Shown here in pieces: positions 43,488-54,725 of a stretch of DNA of 64,000 bases. Under the pieces are notes generated by a model. It was given only the letters and a program-made list of their open reading frames with translations. It made no database searches and was not told the origin of the DNA. Position numbers and translations under genes: made by a program. Position 1 is the stretch's first letter; each line of letters starts with the position of its first letter. Origin of the DNA: Bacillota bacterium (GTDB lineage: Bacteria; Bacillota; SHA-98; UBA4971); the NCBI GenBank assembly GCA_024653485.1, contig JANLFY010000006.1, positions 124,001 to 188,000 of the forward strand, in the 5' to 3' direction.

Positions 43488-44225
43488 TTAGAGAATCGAC
43501 TTGATGAAAGTCCTCGCCTCCGGCGTCTTCGGGCTTTCGAAGAGCTCGGCCGGCGTCCCTTCCTCCACGAACGATCCCTCGTGCATGAAGAGCGCCCTCT
43601 GCGCGACCCGTCTGGCGAACCCCATCTCATGTGTGACCACGATCATCGTCATGCCTGCCTTCGCCAGGTCCTCCATGGCGGTGAGGACCTCTCCGATCAG
43701 CTCGGGGTCCAGGGCCGACGTGGGCTCGTCGAAAAGCATCACCTTGGGATTCATGGCCATGGATCGCGCTATAGCCACGCGCTGTTGCTGCCCCCCCGAG
43801 AGCTGGTCCGGGTAGGCATCCGCCTTGGCCTCCAGCCCGACCTTGCCGAGCATTCCCAAGCCGATCTCCCTGGCGCGAGCCTCGGGCATCTTCTTCACTA
43901 TGCGCAACGCGAGGGTGACGTTATCGAGCGCTGTGAGATGTGGAAAGAGGTTGAAGTGCTGAAAGACGAAGCCCATCTCCTCGCGGAGGGCTTGGAGGTT
44001 GGTTCTTCGCGGGTCTATGAGCTCGCCGTCCACCCACACCTCACCGGTGTCGGGTGGCTCGAGGTAGTTCAAGCACCGGAGAAGCGTGCTTTTCCCCGAC
44101 CCGCTGCGGCCGAGGATCACGACCACCTCGCCCTTGTACACCTGGAAGTTCACGTCGCGAAGCACGTGCAGCCGGCCGAAGTGCTTATTCAGACCGACCA
44201 CTCTGATAATCGGTTCCCCAGCCAC
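43488..44225 (-). CDS. Polar amino-acid ABC transporter ATP-binding protein (GlnQ-type), orphan
   Basis: 245-aa ABC ATPase of the PAAT/GlnQ group. Starts at GTG 44225 with GGGAGG upstream. Walker A GRSGSGKST, Q-loop FQHFNLFPHLTALDNVTLA, signature LSGGQQQR, Walker B MLFDEPTSALDPE, switch His in THEMGFA. No membrane permease or solute-binding gene flanks it: neighbours are ltaE downstream and MFS upstream. It may serve a permease coded elsewhere. Confidence 0.92.
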   Translation of the reverse strand: MAGEPIIRVVGLNKHFGRLHVLRDVNFQVYKGEVVVILGRSGSGKSTLLRCLNYLEPPDTGEVWVDGELIDPRRTNLQALREEMGFVFQHFNLFPHLTALDNVTLALRIVKKMPEARAREIGLGMLGKVGLEAKADAYPDQLSGGQQQRVAIARSMAMNPKVMLFDEPTSALDPELIGEVLTAMEDLAKAGMTMIVVTHEMGFARRVAQRALFMHEGSFVEEGTPAELFESPKTPEARTFIKSIL

Positions 44226-44397
44226 AAGGCTCTCCTCCCACGCAGCGCCGTCCCGGCGGAACGCCCAGAGAGGTTCCCTCCTCCTTGCCCAGGCTCATCG
44301 CGCTCGGGACGTCTGTGCCAAGGCTCCCCCACCGGCGCGGCGCTGACACAGCTCATCCACAGGTCAGCACCGGACAAGACACCGCAAGGCGAGGGGG

Positions 44398-45702
44398 TCA
44401 TCGGCCATCGAGAGGGCAGCCTCTCGCCACGCCGGATAGACGCAGCTCCAATTTAGAAAAGAATAGCACGTACATGACCGCAGACGCAAGGTACAAGGCG
44501 GCCGTTGTCGCAAAAGGCACCGTGTATCCGAAGCGCTCTGTCATGAACCCCCCGGCCACGCTTCCTCCGGCCCATGCGAGGTTCCACGCCATGCCCCGAA
44601 GACTGCTCAGAATCGCCCTGTCATCGGGTGACACCGCCTCCATGCTGAAGCTGCTGTCGAGAGGCCCGGCCATGTTCATGAGCGCCGACCGCACGAGCAT
44701 CGCGGGCACTATAAACAGGATGTCGCCGGCGAACGCCATCCCGAGAAGGAACGGCACCGACGCGAGTTGCGTGTAAGCGACCGTCTTCACTTTTCCCCAA
44801 CGTTCGGCGAGAACCGGCGCAAGGAGAGTGCCAGCCATCGTCATGACCATCGATCCTGCGAATACGAGCCCTATCATCGACTGACTCGCACCCCTGTCGG
44901 CCAGGAACACCGCAAGGAATGGCACCATTATCCCGGCTCCTAGGGACATCACGACAGACGTTGCGACGAACTGCCACACCAGGAGGAAGCGTTTTTGGCC
45001 CGGCCGGTACGCGCGGGTGGGGCACTCGGGGGAAGCCGCTCCCCCTCCGGCGCGGGACTCGTGAGAACGCCCCTCTTTCAGCGCAAGCAAGGGCGCGGCG
45101 GATGCCGCCAGGAAGATGGCGCCTATCATCATCGTTGCCCGGAGCGCCGCCGCTCCAGGTGATAGCAGCCTCGGCGCGACGGAGGCGGAAACTCCCGGCA
45201 AGACTCCTCCGAGTGCGTTTCCCACCACCCCTACTGCCAGCACCATGGTGCTGTTCACGCCGAAGAGATACGCCCTCTCGTCGTCGCCGCTGTTCTCGGC
45301 CAGGAACGGAGCGGCACTCACGTAGGAAAAGGCGGTGCCGGCACCGAGGAGCCCCTGAAAGAGCAAAAGGGTTGGTCGCGTGGAGGATAGCGAGACACCA
45401 ACGGCCCCGAGCGCTGCTATGGCGGTTCCTACGAGAAGAGCCTTCCGGTGGCCGGTTGCGCGGGCGACCGCGGCAGCCGGAAGGCTGGCGATGCCTGTGA
45501 CCAAGGCAGCGAACCCTGTCATGACACCCAGGAAATCGCGGGTATGGCCGAGGGCAATGACATAGAGTGCTAGGACGACCTGGAAGACGCCAAACTGCAG
45601 CGAGGCCAGCGCGCTGCTTAGGAGGAAAAGCCTCGCGTTGCTGGAGAACATACGGACTCTGCTCGCATACGAGGAGAAGGCCAGGGACAAGGTGCCGCGC
45701 AC
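44398..45702 (-). CDS. MFS transporter, 12 helices
   Basis: 434-aa major facilitator. GTG at 45702 sits 3 nt after the upstream stop and has AGAGGAG upstream; earlier codons overlap the DUF6504 gene. Twelve hydrophobic segments with a charged central loop (about 215-240). Helix 2-3 loop RATGHRKALLVG resembles the MFS signature. Could export drugs or small metabolites; the substrate is unknown. Last gene of the tmk-DUF6504-MFS run. Confidence 0.9.
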   Translation of the reverse strand: MRGTLSLAFSSYASRVRMFSSNARLFLLSSALASLQFGVFQVVLALYVIALGHTRDFLGVMTGFAALVTGIASLPAAAVARATGHRKALLVGTAIAALGAVGVSLSSTRPTLLLFQGLLGAGTAFSYVSAAPFLAENSGDDERAYLFGVNSTMVLAVGVVGNALGGVLPGVSASVAPRLLSPGAAALRATMMIGAIFLAASAAPLLALKEGRSHESRAGGGAASPECPTRAYRPGQKRFLLVWQFVATSVVMSLGAGIMVPFLAVFLADRGASQSMIGLVFAGSMVMTMAGTLLAPVLAERWGKVKTVAYTQLASVPFLLGMAFAGDILFIVPAMLVRSALMNMAGPLDSSFSMEAVSPDDRAILSSLRGMAWNLAWAGGSVAGGFMTERFGYTVPFATTAALYLASAVMYVLFFSKLELRLSGVARGCPLDGR

Positions 45703-45704
45703 GT

Positions 45705-46007
45705 CTACGTCTCCTCTGCAGGCCGGCCCCAACTCTTGCTCAGGTACCACTCTTCTTTCCTCGGATCGAAGTAGACGTCGAACGTCTGGCCAGTGTCAAC
45801 CGCTACTCGATAGAACCTCCTGCCGTGCTGGTCCCACCAACTCTTGGACCGGCCCCGTCCGGAAGCGGGTGTGGCGAACGCAGCGTCCTCCCATGCCTTC
45901 TTGATCTCGACGATTCTGTATTCCTTGCCCTTCCACTTCATGCTGACGGGATCGAGGCTTTCGCCAGAGCGCGTCACTTCGATCTTCTCGTGGTGGAAAC
46001 CTATCAC
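45705..46007 (-). CDS. DUF6504 family small protein
   Basis: 100-aa protein with one short beta-rich domain: MIGFHHEKIEVTRSGES, FYRVAVDTGQTFDVYFDPRKEEWYLSKSWGRP. GTG at 46007 overlaps the tmk stop (GTGA) and has AAGGAGG at 10 nt. Often next to nucleotide or polymerase genes; role unknown. Coupled to tmk and followed by MFS. Confidence 0.75.
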   Translation of the reverse strand: MIGFHHEKIEVTRSGESLDPVSMKWKGKEYRIVEIKKAWEDAAFATPASGRGRSKSWWDQHGRRFYRVAVDTGQTFDVYFDPRKEEWYLSKSWGRPAEET

Positions 46008-46777
46008 CGCACCACGACCTCCTTCGCACCCACTCCCATCACCTCGCGCTCGTCGTCCGCGCCGTCTGAAAGCGGCATGTCCAGCCGCAGCCCACCAGCA
46101 GGCGGCTGTCTTCTCTTGCGCGCCGAACCAGCCTTGGTTGTCAGGAGCGGTTTCACCAGCGCCACGATGTCGCGGTGTACCTCCCGCATCGGCCTGTTGC
46201 CGTCGATGACCTCAACTCTCTGTCCTCGCCGCCGTAGCTCAGCGATGGCGTCGAGGTAATGCTCGGCCACCTTCTCGAGCTGAGGCGTCTCTTCGTACAG
46301 TTCAACGTGCCATCTTGCTTGGTTTCGTCTGCGTTCCGCCACCAGCGGTGGAACCTGCAGGTAGACCGTCAAATCCGGAACGATGGTCTTGGAGTTTATT
46401 TGTTCGAGCCATCGCCTGTCCACGCTGAGTGACTGGTAGGCGAGGGAGGAGAGGACGTACCTGTCGCAGATGACCACCACGCCTCCCTCCAGCTTGGGTC
46501 GGATGTCAACCTCGAGGTGGTCCACGCGGTCCGCAGCGAATAGTAGCGCCAGGCACCTCGGGTCGATGCTCTCGAATTTCCCATTGTGGGACGGGGCGCC
46601 GACCCGCTTGGCGAGGATCGTCCGTATGAGCCCGCCCACCGGACCGTCAGTCGGCTCCTTGGTCAGATGGACCGGGAGATTGAGCTTCATGGCTATGTAC
46701 TCTTTCAGTTTCACGGCTTCGGTAGTAACGCCGGAACCGTCTATCCCCTCGATGACGATGAACTTGCCTTTCTCCAT
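46004..46777 (-). CDS. tmk: Thymidylate kinase-like protein with altered P-loop
   Basis: 257-aa dTMP kinase fold. ATG at 46777 has GAGGAG upstream. Fold blocks: KFIVIEGIDGSG at the N-terminus, the DR motif ICDRYVLSSLAYQS, and PDLTVYLQVPP. The P-loop reads GIDGSGVTT: the Lys of GxxGxGK(S/T) is replaced by Val (codon GTT). This Lys contacts ATP phosphates in ordinary Tmk. A Pro/Arg-rich tail follows about residue 215 and is longer than usual. It may be an active variant of a lineage with Lys replaced, or a paralogue with another role; a second tmk elsewhere cannot be excluded. Confidence 0.8.
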   Translation of the reverse strand: MEKGKFIVIEGIDGSGVTTEAVKLKEYIAMKLNLPVHLTKEPTDGPVGGLIRTILAKRVGAPSHNGKFESIDPRCLALLFAADRVDHLEVDIRPKLEGGVVVICDRYVLSSLAYQSLSVDRRWLEQINSKTIVPDLTVYLQVPPLVAERRRNQARWHVELYEETPQLEKVAEHYLDAIAELRRRGQRVEVIDGNRPMREVHRDIVALVKPLLTTKAGSARKRRQPPAGGLRLDMPLSDGADDEREVMGVGAKEVVVR

Positions 46778-46877
46778 CGACAACTCCTCTTCCCGGGCGC
46801 TCGTGCCTGCTTCTTCTAGTATTATACCTTTGCCTCCTTCACATAGCAACGAAGGTGCAAGCTGCCGGTCGAGGGGA

Positions 46878-47996
46878 TCATGTCAGCGAGGCGAGCTTCT
46901 TCGACAATAGGTCGAGCCCGGTTTCGAGGACACTCGCGTTCCCGCCGAATCCTATCCTGAGATACCCTTCCATCTCAAAGCATGACCCCGGCACCACCAA
47001 GACTCCGTCCTCCTTCACCAATTCCTCGGCTATCTCAAGGGAAGGCGCATCGGCGGCGTATCTCACGAAGACGACCACACCTTCCCTCGGAAGGACGCAC
47101 CTGACAAGCCCGGAATTCTCCCGGAGCCACTCATTGAGCGTGGAGAGATTCCTTCGAGCTATTGACCGGCTTCGGGCGAGCACCTTGTCTGCGCTGCGGA
47201 GCGCAGCAAGCGCGAGAAGCTGCGATGGTCCTGCGGGGCATATGGAAGTGTAGTCACGGAGGATCGAGCACTTCTCTATTATCTCTTCGGGACCGACTAT
47301 CCAACCTATACGGAGGCCGGGAAGCCCATATGCCTTCGACATGCTGCCGATGCTCACCGCGCTGTCGGAGAATCTCTGGGCGGACGGCGATGCCACGCTG
47401 TCTGACAGGGACAAGCCCCTGTACACCTCGTCCGACACGAGCACGGCCTCGAGTTGCTCCGCGATATCGCATACCGCAGCCATGCTGCCCGCGTCTATGG
47501 GCGCGCCTGTCGGGTTATGAGGGTGGTTGATAACGATCATCTTCGCACCCTGTGCAACCAGAGCCTCGAGCTCCGAGATGTCCGGTCTGAAGCCCTGTGC
47601 CTCGTCCAAGCGCCACAGCTTGACATCAGCTCCCTGGGACCGCGGGACCTCATACAGCTGCTGGTAGGCCGGGAACTCCGAGATCACGATATCGCCCGGC
47701 TCCAGCAATGCCGCGAAGACGAGGAAGTTCGCCTCAATGGCGCCCGTCGTGACGAGGACGTTTTCCGAACCGCGACCGGGATACATCTTGGCAATCTCCT
47801 GCCGCAGCTCCGGGATCCCGCGGCTATCCGTGTACCCCAAGCTGACGGGCGCGTCTCCGCGCAGCGCTTCGGCCCCACAGATCTCCTCCAGTTCTGCCAG
47901 GGTGAAAGGCTCTATCGAGCTAGCGGCGATGTTGTATCGCGCCGTGAACTCGTAGCGGCCAAACCATCTTTCGATGGAGAACGGCTCTATCCTCAT
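46878..47996 (-). CDS. Class I/II PLP-dependent aminotransferase
   Basis: 372-aa fold-type I aminotransferase. ATG at 47996 follows GGAGGAGG. Blocks: NHPHNPTGAPID, SDEVYRGLSLSD and the PLP lysine in GSMSKAYGLPGLRIGW, plus the carboxylate-binding Arg in YLRIGFGGN. It most resembles the family of capreomycidine-synthase-like or general aromatic/aspartate aminotransferases; the substrate cannot be set. Starts 27 bases after the atpC stop. Confidence 0.9.
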   Translation of the reverse strand: MRIEPFSIERWFGRYEFTARYNIAASSIEPFTLAELEEICGAEALRGDAPVSLGYTDSRGIPELRQEIAKMYPGRGSENVLVTTGAIEANFLVFAALLEPGDIVISEFPAYQQLYEVPRSQGADVKLWRLDEAQGFRPDISELEALVAQGAKMIVINHPHNPTGAPIDAGSMAAVCDIAEQLEAVLVSDEVYRGLSLSDSVASPSAQRFSDSAVSIGSMSKAYGLPGLRIGWIVGPEEIIEKCSILRDYTSICPAGPSQLLALAALRSADKVLARSRSIARRNLSTLNEWLRENSGLVRCVLPREGVVVFVRYAADAPSLEIAEELVKEDGVLVVPGSCFEMEGYLRIGFGGNASVLETGLDLLSKKLASLT

Positions 47997-48023
47997 CTTG
48001 CCGACCCCTCCTCCGCCCCGCTT

Positions 48024-48479
48024 CTAATCTCCTCCTATTTTCTCCGGCGCAGACGAAGATCCCTTTCCGCCTCCGTTCTTGTGTTTCGCAACTTTGAGGC
48101 GGTTGACGGCCTTCTGAAGGGACGCCCGGGCGCGTGCCAACACCACGTGTTCCCTGCTAGTGGCTAGGATCTCCTCGGCCCGCCGCTTGGCCGAGAGAGC
48201 CCGCTCGACGTCGATCTCCCCCGGCATCTCTGCAGCCTCCGCTAGGACGATGACCTTGCGCGGTGAGACCTCCATGTATCCTTCGCTCACCGCCAAGGTG
48301 AGCCGGGAAGCTCCCGTCCGCACCGTGAGCACTCCCACCGCGAGCCTTGCGATCAAGGGTATGTGGCCGGGAAGGATCCCGATGTACCCGGACACTGTCG
48401 GAGCTATGACCGATTCCACGTCACCTGAGAACTCCATTCTGTCAGGCGTTACGACCTCAAGCCGCATTGTCTTGGACAC
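48024..48479 (-). CDS. atpC: ATP synthase epsilon subunit
   Basis: 151-aa epsilon. GTG at 48479, three bases after the atpD stop, without a strong ribosome site; ATG at 48467 is an alternative. N-terminal beta sandwich (LEVVTPDRMEFSGDVESVIAPTVSGYIGILPGHIPLI) and the two C-terminal helices (IDVERALSAKRRAEEIL) are present, plus a Gly/Ser-rich tail (NGGGKGSSSAPEKIGGD) not usual in the family. Confidence 0.95.
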   Translation of the reverse strand: MSKTMRLEVVTPDRMEFSGDVESVIAPTVSGYIGILPGHIPLIARLAVGVLTVRTGASRLTLAVSEGYMEVSPRKVIVLAEAAEMPGEIDVERALSAKRRAEEILATSREHVVLARARASLQKAVNRLKVAKHKNGGGKGSSSAPEKIGGD

Positions 48480-48482
48480 GGC

Positions 48483-50003
<1,521 letters not shown>

Positions 50004-50143
50004 TTACTCCCTCGTTTTCAAGCCACTCTTTTCAAGCCTCTCTTGAAGGGTGCGACCGCGACAACGGCCGCGGAAATCGCTCTGACATGGCTCGACGGCT
50101 CGACGCCCGGCTCGGCTGAGCACGCTCTCGTGCTTCAGGCAGG

Positions 50144-51052
50144 TCACCGTGAGCCTCCTTCGTTGGGCGAGGAGGGCGCGACCAGTCCGTCGATGAGCGC
50201 TTCCGCGCCCCCGACGATGTCGGCTATCTCGCGGGTGATCTGCGCCTGCCGCGACCTGTGGAACGCGAGCGTCAGACGCTCGATGAGCTGCGAAGCGTTG
50301 TCCTGGGCCGCGCTCATGGCGGTCATCCTCGCCCCTCGTTCTCCCGCCTCCGCCTCAAGCAGCGCCCTGTACACCTCGACCTCGACATACCTGGTCACCA
50401 AGTGGTCCACGACTTCTCTGGGGGACGGCTCGAAAAGGCACGTGCCGGTCGGGATCCGGTCCGCGCGGGCGCTCTCGAAGGGCGCAATGGGGATCAACCG
50501 GAAGATCCTGGGCCGTTGCTCGGTCACCGAGTAGAACCGGGAATAGACCAGGTACACGTGGTCGACTTCTTTGGCGTCATACGCCTTCAGTATCCTCGCC
50601 GCCACCGCTCTTGCCAGTGCAAACGTCGGACGCTTGGACGCGAGGCTCCTCTCCTCGAGTATCGGAATGCCCAGCTCACGACAAGCCCGCCCGCCGACTC
50701 GGCCGATAGCGATCACTCTTGCCGCTTCGCGGCCGCTCGTGCGATCTATGAGGTCCAGCGCGGCCGCGATGATGTCATCGTTGTACCTCCCGCACATCCC
50801 CCTGTCGGAGGTGACCAGCATCACGCACACCGTGTGCGGCGGGCGCGCGATCATGAGCGGATGCGCGTATCCCGCCAGCGACGAGATGTCCAGCAGGACC
50901 TCGCTGATTTTCCTTGCGAACGGGCGAGCCGCCTCGACCCTAGCCTGGGCTTGCCTGAGCTTGGCTGCGGCCACGAGTCTCATTGCCCCGGTGAGGTGAC
51001 GGATCTCGCGAATGGTCCGGATGTGCCGTCTGACTTCACGCAGACTCCGCAT
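50144..51052 (-). CDS. atpG: ATP synthase gamma subunit
   Basis: 302-aa gamma. N-terminal helix [29 protein letters not shown], central [16 protein letters not shown]-terminal helix [44 protein letters not shown]. The ATG at 51052 lies 17 bases inside the alpha gene's 3' end, so translation is coupled. A 143-base gap separates it from atpD. Confidence 0.96.
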   Translation of the reverse strand: MRSLREVRRHIRTIREIRHLTGAMRLVAAAKLRQAQARVEAARPFARKISEVLLDISSLAGYAHPLMIARPPHTVCVMLVTSDRGMCGRYNDDIIAAALDLIDRTSGREAARVIAIGRVGGRACRELGIPILEERSLASKRPTFALARAVAARILKAYDAKEVDHVYLVYSRFYSVTEQRPRIFRLIPIAPFESARADRIPTGTCLFEPSPREVVDHLVTRYVEVEVYRALLEAEAGERGARMTAMSAAQDNASQLIERLTLAFHRSRQAQITREIADIVGGAEALIDGLVAPSSPNEGGSR

Positions 51053-52886
51053 GGCGCCCCATCACCCCCGCGAGATCCGCCTTGAAGACGTCCAGCGCAC
51101 GGGCGAGATCCCCTTCCACTTCGTCAATTCGTCCGGTTTCGCGTATCCGGCGCACAAGAGCCGGGCGCTCTTCCTTGATGCGCATCAGGAACTCCCTCAC
51201 GAACCACCTGGCCTGGTCCACCGGGACATCCTCGAGCCACTCTCCAGAAAGCGCGAACAGCACGATGATCTCGTCCTCGATAGCCAGGACCTCGTGGTTC
51301 GGTTGCTTTAGAACCTCCACTATTCGTTCGCCTCGACGAAGCTGTGCCTGTGTGGCCTTGTCCAGATCCGCCCCGAATTGGGCGAAAGCAGATAGCTCGC
51401 GGTACTGCGCGAGGTCAAGCCGCAGACGAGATGAAAGGCTTCTCATCGCGGGAAGCTGAGCGTCGCCGCCGACGCGCGACACCGAGAGCCCGACGTTCAC
51501 AGCTGGCCGGACGCCGGAGAAGAACAAGTCGCTCTCAAGGTAAATCTGGCCGTCCGTGATGGAGATCGTATTGGTCGGAATGTACGCAGACACGTCTCCA
51601 GCGAGTGTCTCGACGATCGGCAGCGCGGTCATCGATCCCCCGCCTCGTTCCTTCGACAGCTTGGCAGCTCGTTCGAGGAGCCGACCGTGGATGTAGAAGA
51701 CGTCCCCTGGGTAGGCTTCCCGCCCCGGGGGCCTGCGGAGAAGCAGAGCGACCTCTCTGTGCGCGGCGGCGTGTTTCGAGAGGTCGTCGTACACGACGAG
51801 CACGTCCCTGCCGCCATACATGAAGTGCTCGGCCATCGCGCAGCCCGCGTACGGGGCAATGTACTGAAGTGGCGCTGGGTCACTCGCTGATGCCGCCACG
51901 ACGATTGTATAGGAAAGGGCGCCGTGCTCCTCGAGCACGCCAACGGTCTGTGCTATGCTGGACGCTTTCTGGCCTATGGCAACATATACACAGAGCACCC
52001 CCGACCCCCTCTGACTGATTATCGCGTCTACCGCGATGGACGTCTTGCCCGTTTGTCGATCGCCGATGATGAGCTCACGCTGTCCCCTCCCGATGGGCAC
52101 CATGGCGTCCACGGCGAGAATTCCCGTCTGCAGCGGCACGCTCACGGGTTCCCGGTCTGCGATCCCGGGTGCTGAGCCCTCGATATTACGCCTAGAACGC
52201 GCCAGGATGGGCCCCTTCCCATCCAGAGGCTCACCGAGAGGGGTCACCATGCGTCCGAGCAGCTCTTCCCCCACAGGCACGTCGACAACTCTCCCCGTGC
52301 AACGGACGACGGTGCCCTCGACGAGCCCTTCTCCACCACTAAAGACAATGCATCCCACCTGATCCGCATCCAAGTCGAGGACCATCCCCTCGCCGCCTCC
52401 ATCGAACGCCACCAGCTCGCCGGCCATGGCCGACGGGAGCCCGCTCACTCTCGCTACGCCGTCACCGACGGCGACCACAGTGCCGACTTCCTCCACCACG
52501 GGAAGCGGCGTCTGGCTCTCGACCATTCGTATCGCAGATCTGATGGCTTCTCGCGTCGGGCGCACGTCGGCAGTTGGAGTGGCAGGAGTCGCCACACCCG
52601 CGGCGGGTCCGGCCGCCGCGCGAAGGTGCTCGTCTAGTCTCGCCCTGAGCTCCTCCAGGCCCCGACTCGTGCTTGCGTCAAGCACCGTGTTCCCCAGCTG
52701 AAAGACGATCCCACCCAGTAGGGAGGGGTCATGCTCAAATGAGATGGCGATGGGGCTCCCGAGCGCCTCCGCCGCGTGGGTGCGGATGCGCTCTCCGAGT
52801 TCCGATGACAGCGGTCTCGCGGTCCGCACCATGATCCTCAGCGGGCTTTCTGACGGCGGCTGTTGCTTTCTTCTGATGGGCCTCAT
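51036..52886 (-). CDS. atpA: Fusion of delta C-terminal domain with ATP synthase alpha subunit
   Basis: 616-aa protein. The ATG at 52886 overlaps the atpF stop and has GGAG upstream, so nothing coding for the rest of delta lies before it. Residues about 16-90 match the C-terminal domain of the delta (OSCP) subunit: [55 protein letters not shown] Pro/Ala/Thr linker (91-110) leads to a complete alpha subunit: [19 protein letters not shown], Walker A GDRQTGKT (275-282), and the catalytic-site Arg region near [10 protein letters not shown]. Alpha alone would be about 506 aa, as usual. The delta N-terminal six-helix domain is absent from the operon. Alpha has three copies per F1, so three delta C-domains would be present. 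Confidence 0.9.
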   Translation of the reverse strand: MRPIRRKQQPPSESPLRIMVRTARPLSSELGERIRTHAAEALGSPIAISFEHDPSLLGGIVFQLGNTVLDASTSRGLEELRARLDEHLRAAAGPAAGVATPATPTADVRPTREAIRSAIRMVESQTPLPVVEEVGTVVAVGDGVARVSGLPSAMAGELVAFDGGGEGMVLDLDADQVGCIVFSGGEGLVEGTVVRCTGRVVDVPVGEELLGRMVTPLGEPLDGKGPILARSRRNIEGSAPGIADREPVSVPLQTGILAVDAMVPIGRGQRELIIGDRQTGKTSIAVDAIISQRGSGVLCVYVAIGQKASSIAQTVGVLEEHGALSYTIVVAASASDPAPLQYIAPYAGCAMAEHFMYGGRDVLVVYDDLSKHAAAHREVALLLRRPPGREAYPGDVFYIHGRLLERAAKLSKERGGGSMTALPIVETLAGDVSAYIPTNTISITDGQIYLESDLFFSGVRPAVNVGLSVSRVGGDAQLPAMRSLSSRLRLDLAQYRELSAFAQFGADLDKATQAQLRRGERIVEVLKQPNHEVLAIEDEIIVLFALSGEWLEDVPVDQARWFVREFLMRIKEERPALVRRIRETGRIDEVEGDLARALDVFKADLAGVMGRHAESA

Positions 52887-53386
52887 AGTCTCCTCTCCCC
52901 GACGATCGCGAGCCAGCCTTCGTCTAGAACGCGCCGCGCGAGGGCTTCGTCATCGGAGGAACCGATCCTCCTTCCCACGACCGCGCTCGCGGTGGATATG
53001 ACGAGATCCACGATATCGTCGCGCAGAGCCTCGAACGCTGCCTGCCGCTCCCGGGCAGCCTCGATCCTCGCCCGCTCTAGAATGGCCTGAGCCTCTTTGC
53101 GCGCAGCGTCCAGGATCTCCGCCTGCGCCCGCTCCCCCTGAACCATTGCCTTCTCGATGATGTCCTGCGCCTCGCTTCTCGCCTGAGCCAGGCGTGACTC
53201 ATACTCCTGCTTCATTCTGGCGGCCTCCGCCCGGCTCTGCGCCGCCTCCTCCAGTGACCGTCTTATGCGCTCCTGCCGCTCCATCATGAATTTGCGGACT
53301 GGCCTATAGAGGAAGAACGTAAGGAGCGCCGTGAGCAGCAGGAAGTTGATTACGCTTGCGAAAAAGGTCATGTCGATCTGGATCAA
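52883..53386 (-). CDS. atpF: ATP synthase b subunit
   Basis: 167-aa b subunit. TTG at 53386 has GAGGAGGG upstream. One N-terminal membrane helix ([20 protein letters not shown]) followed by a long charged coiled coil with heptad [35 protein letters not shown]-terminal [31 protein letters not shown] is where b normally meets the delta C-domain. Stop overlaps the fusion gene start. Confidence 0.95.
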   Translation of the reverse strand: MIQIDMTFFASVINFLLLTALLTFFLYRPVRKFMMERQERIRRSLEEAAQSRAEAARMKQEYESRLAQARSEAQDIIEKAMVQGERAQAEILDAARKEAQAILERARIEAARERQAAFEALRDDIVDLVISTASAVVGRRIGSSDDEALARRVLDEGWLAIVGERRL

Positions 53387-53523
53387 CGCTCATCCCTCCT
53401 CGGACGCCTCTGTCATGTGACCAGGCCGACGCCGGGTGGCCCTGAGTGACAAGCCGCTGGGCAGCGCCTGGTCTCCCGCAGTTGGGCTGCCGCTGCTGCC
53501 ACACTGCCACCACGTGGTCAACC

Positions 53524-53778
53524 CTAGCCCATGAGGGGGTTAGCATAAAGGAGGATGAGGGCTACCACCAACGCTATGATGGGCGTGGCCTCGACAAGGC
53601 CTATGCCTATCAGCATCGTCGAGAAGATGGAGGCCTTTGCCTCCGGCTGGCGCGCAATGCCGTCCACGGCCTTTCCAGCCACGTGGGCGTCGCCAAGCCC
53701 TGCCACCAGTGCAGCGACGCACACGATGATGCATATTGCGGCCACCGAAATGATCTTTAGAAGCATGACCTCTGTCAT
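53524..53778 (-). CDS. atpE: ATP synthase c subunit with two carboxylates
   Basis: 84-aa proteolipid, two membrane helices with the loop ARQPEAK. Essential carboxylate E63 in GLVEATPII, C-terminal ALILLYANPL as in many anaerobe c subunits. TM1 carries D30 in GLGDAHVAGKAV, aligning with Q32 of the Ilyobacter Na+ ring and I28 of E. coli. D30 and E63 could share an ion. Fusobacterium nucleatum has a two-carboxylate (E32/E65) Na+ rotor. Here the Ser that follows E65 in Ilyobacter is Ala64 and Tyr70 is Ile, so Na+ coupling is not assured. TM1 lacks the usual GxGxGxG repeat. Confidence 0.93.
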   Translation of the reverse strand: MTEVMLLKIISVAAICIIVCVAALVAGLGDAHVAGKAVDGIARQPEAKASIFSTMLIGIGLVEATPIIALVVALILLYANPLMG

Positions 53779-54012
53779 GGTTTATCCTCTCCTTCGCTCG
53801 AAGCTTTGTGTTACTTGCTTGTGTCATGACCCAGACCCCGGTGCCAACCCGAACTCCGGGTGCGGATGCCCGGGTGTGGCCTCGGTCGTGGGAGTTCCCG
53901 TAACCCCTCTCTCGCCCGACGTCTCGCCCGACCGGGACGATGACGCAAGCTCGCCCTGCCTGCTCCCCGTCCCTTTAAGCCCGTGGGACCCCGTGGCCTC
54001 AAGGCCTCCCTG

Positions 54013-54681
54013 CTAGTCCTCAGCGGCCACGGACACGTACGCGATGGACAGCATGACGAAGAGATATGCCTGAAGCACGCCCACGAACACGTGGAATGCC
54101 TGTCCTACGGCTGGGACTGCGTACGCCACGAGTCTCCCCAAGATGATCACGAGCACGTCGCCGGCGAAAATGTTCCCGAATAATCGCAAGGCCAGCGTGA
54201 TCGCCCGGGTGCAGAGCTCGATCAGGTTCAGGGGCAGGAACAACGGGTTCGGCTTTACAAACCCGGCGATGTAACCCCAGACACCCTTGACCGACGCCCC
54301 CGCGTAGATGGTGAGCCCCAGCACCACCGCTGCAAGCGCGAGCGTCACGTTGATGTCGGCGGTCGGCGACTTCATCCCTGGCACGACCCCTATGAGGTTG
54401 GATGCCAGGATGAATAGGAACAGCGTTGCGATGACAGGGAAGCACCCGCGCGCTTTGGGCGGCACGTTGTCGGCGACAAGGCCCCAGAGCGCCTCCACGC
54501 CGTACTCCACTACATTCTGGAGGCCGGCTGGAACGTCTCTCATTATCCTCCTCGCGACCACGGCCACAATCACGAGCAAGGCCATGACGATCCATGTCAT
54601 GATGATGGTGTCCAAGTGAAATGTGAAGACGCCTACGCGCATCAGGAGGTGCGCGCCGATCTCACCCGAAACGTGCGTCAT
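54013..54681 (-). CDS. atpB: ATP synthase a subunit
   Basis: 222-aa a subunit. ATG at 54681 has GAGGG upstream. About five or six helices; the essential Arg166 is in ITLALRLFGNIFAGDV, and FVKPNPLFLPLNLIELCTRAITLALR is the ion-channel region. It pairs with the two-carboxylate c ring. A 234-base gap separates it from atpE. Confidence 0.95.
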   Translation of the reverse strand: MTHVSGEIGAHLLMRVGVFTFHLDTIIMTWIVMALLVIVAVVARRIMRDVPAGLQNVVEYGVEALWGLVADNVPPKARGCFPVIATLFLFILASNLIGVVPGMKSPTADINVTLALAAVVLGLTIYAGASVKGVWGYIAGFVKPNPLFLPLNLIELCTRAITLALRLFGNIFAGDVLVIILGRLVAYAVPAVGQAFHVFVGVLQAYLFVMLSIAYVSVAAED

Positions 54682-54725
54682 GTCTCGTCCCTCGATTCAA
54701 GCTACTTGGCCGAACGGCGCGGCCA

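Noticed and set aside
52883-52886. Missing delta caused by assembly error
   Set aside because: b and the fusion overlap by a natural ATGA and the domain and linker are continuous, which argues against a simple misassembly, although a deletion in the cell's history is likely.
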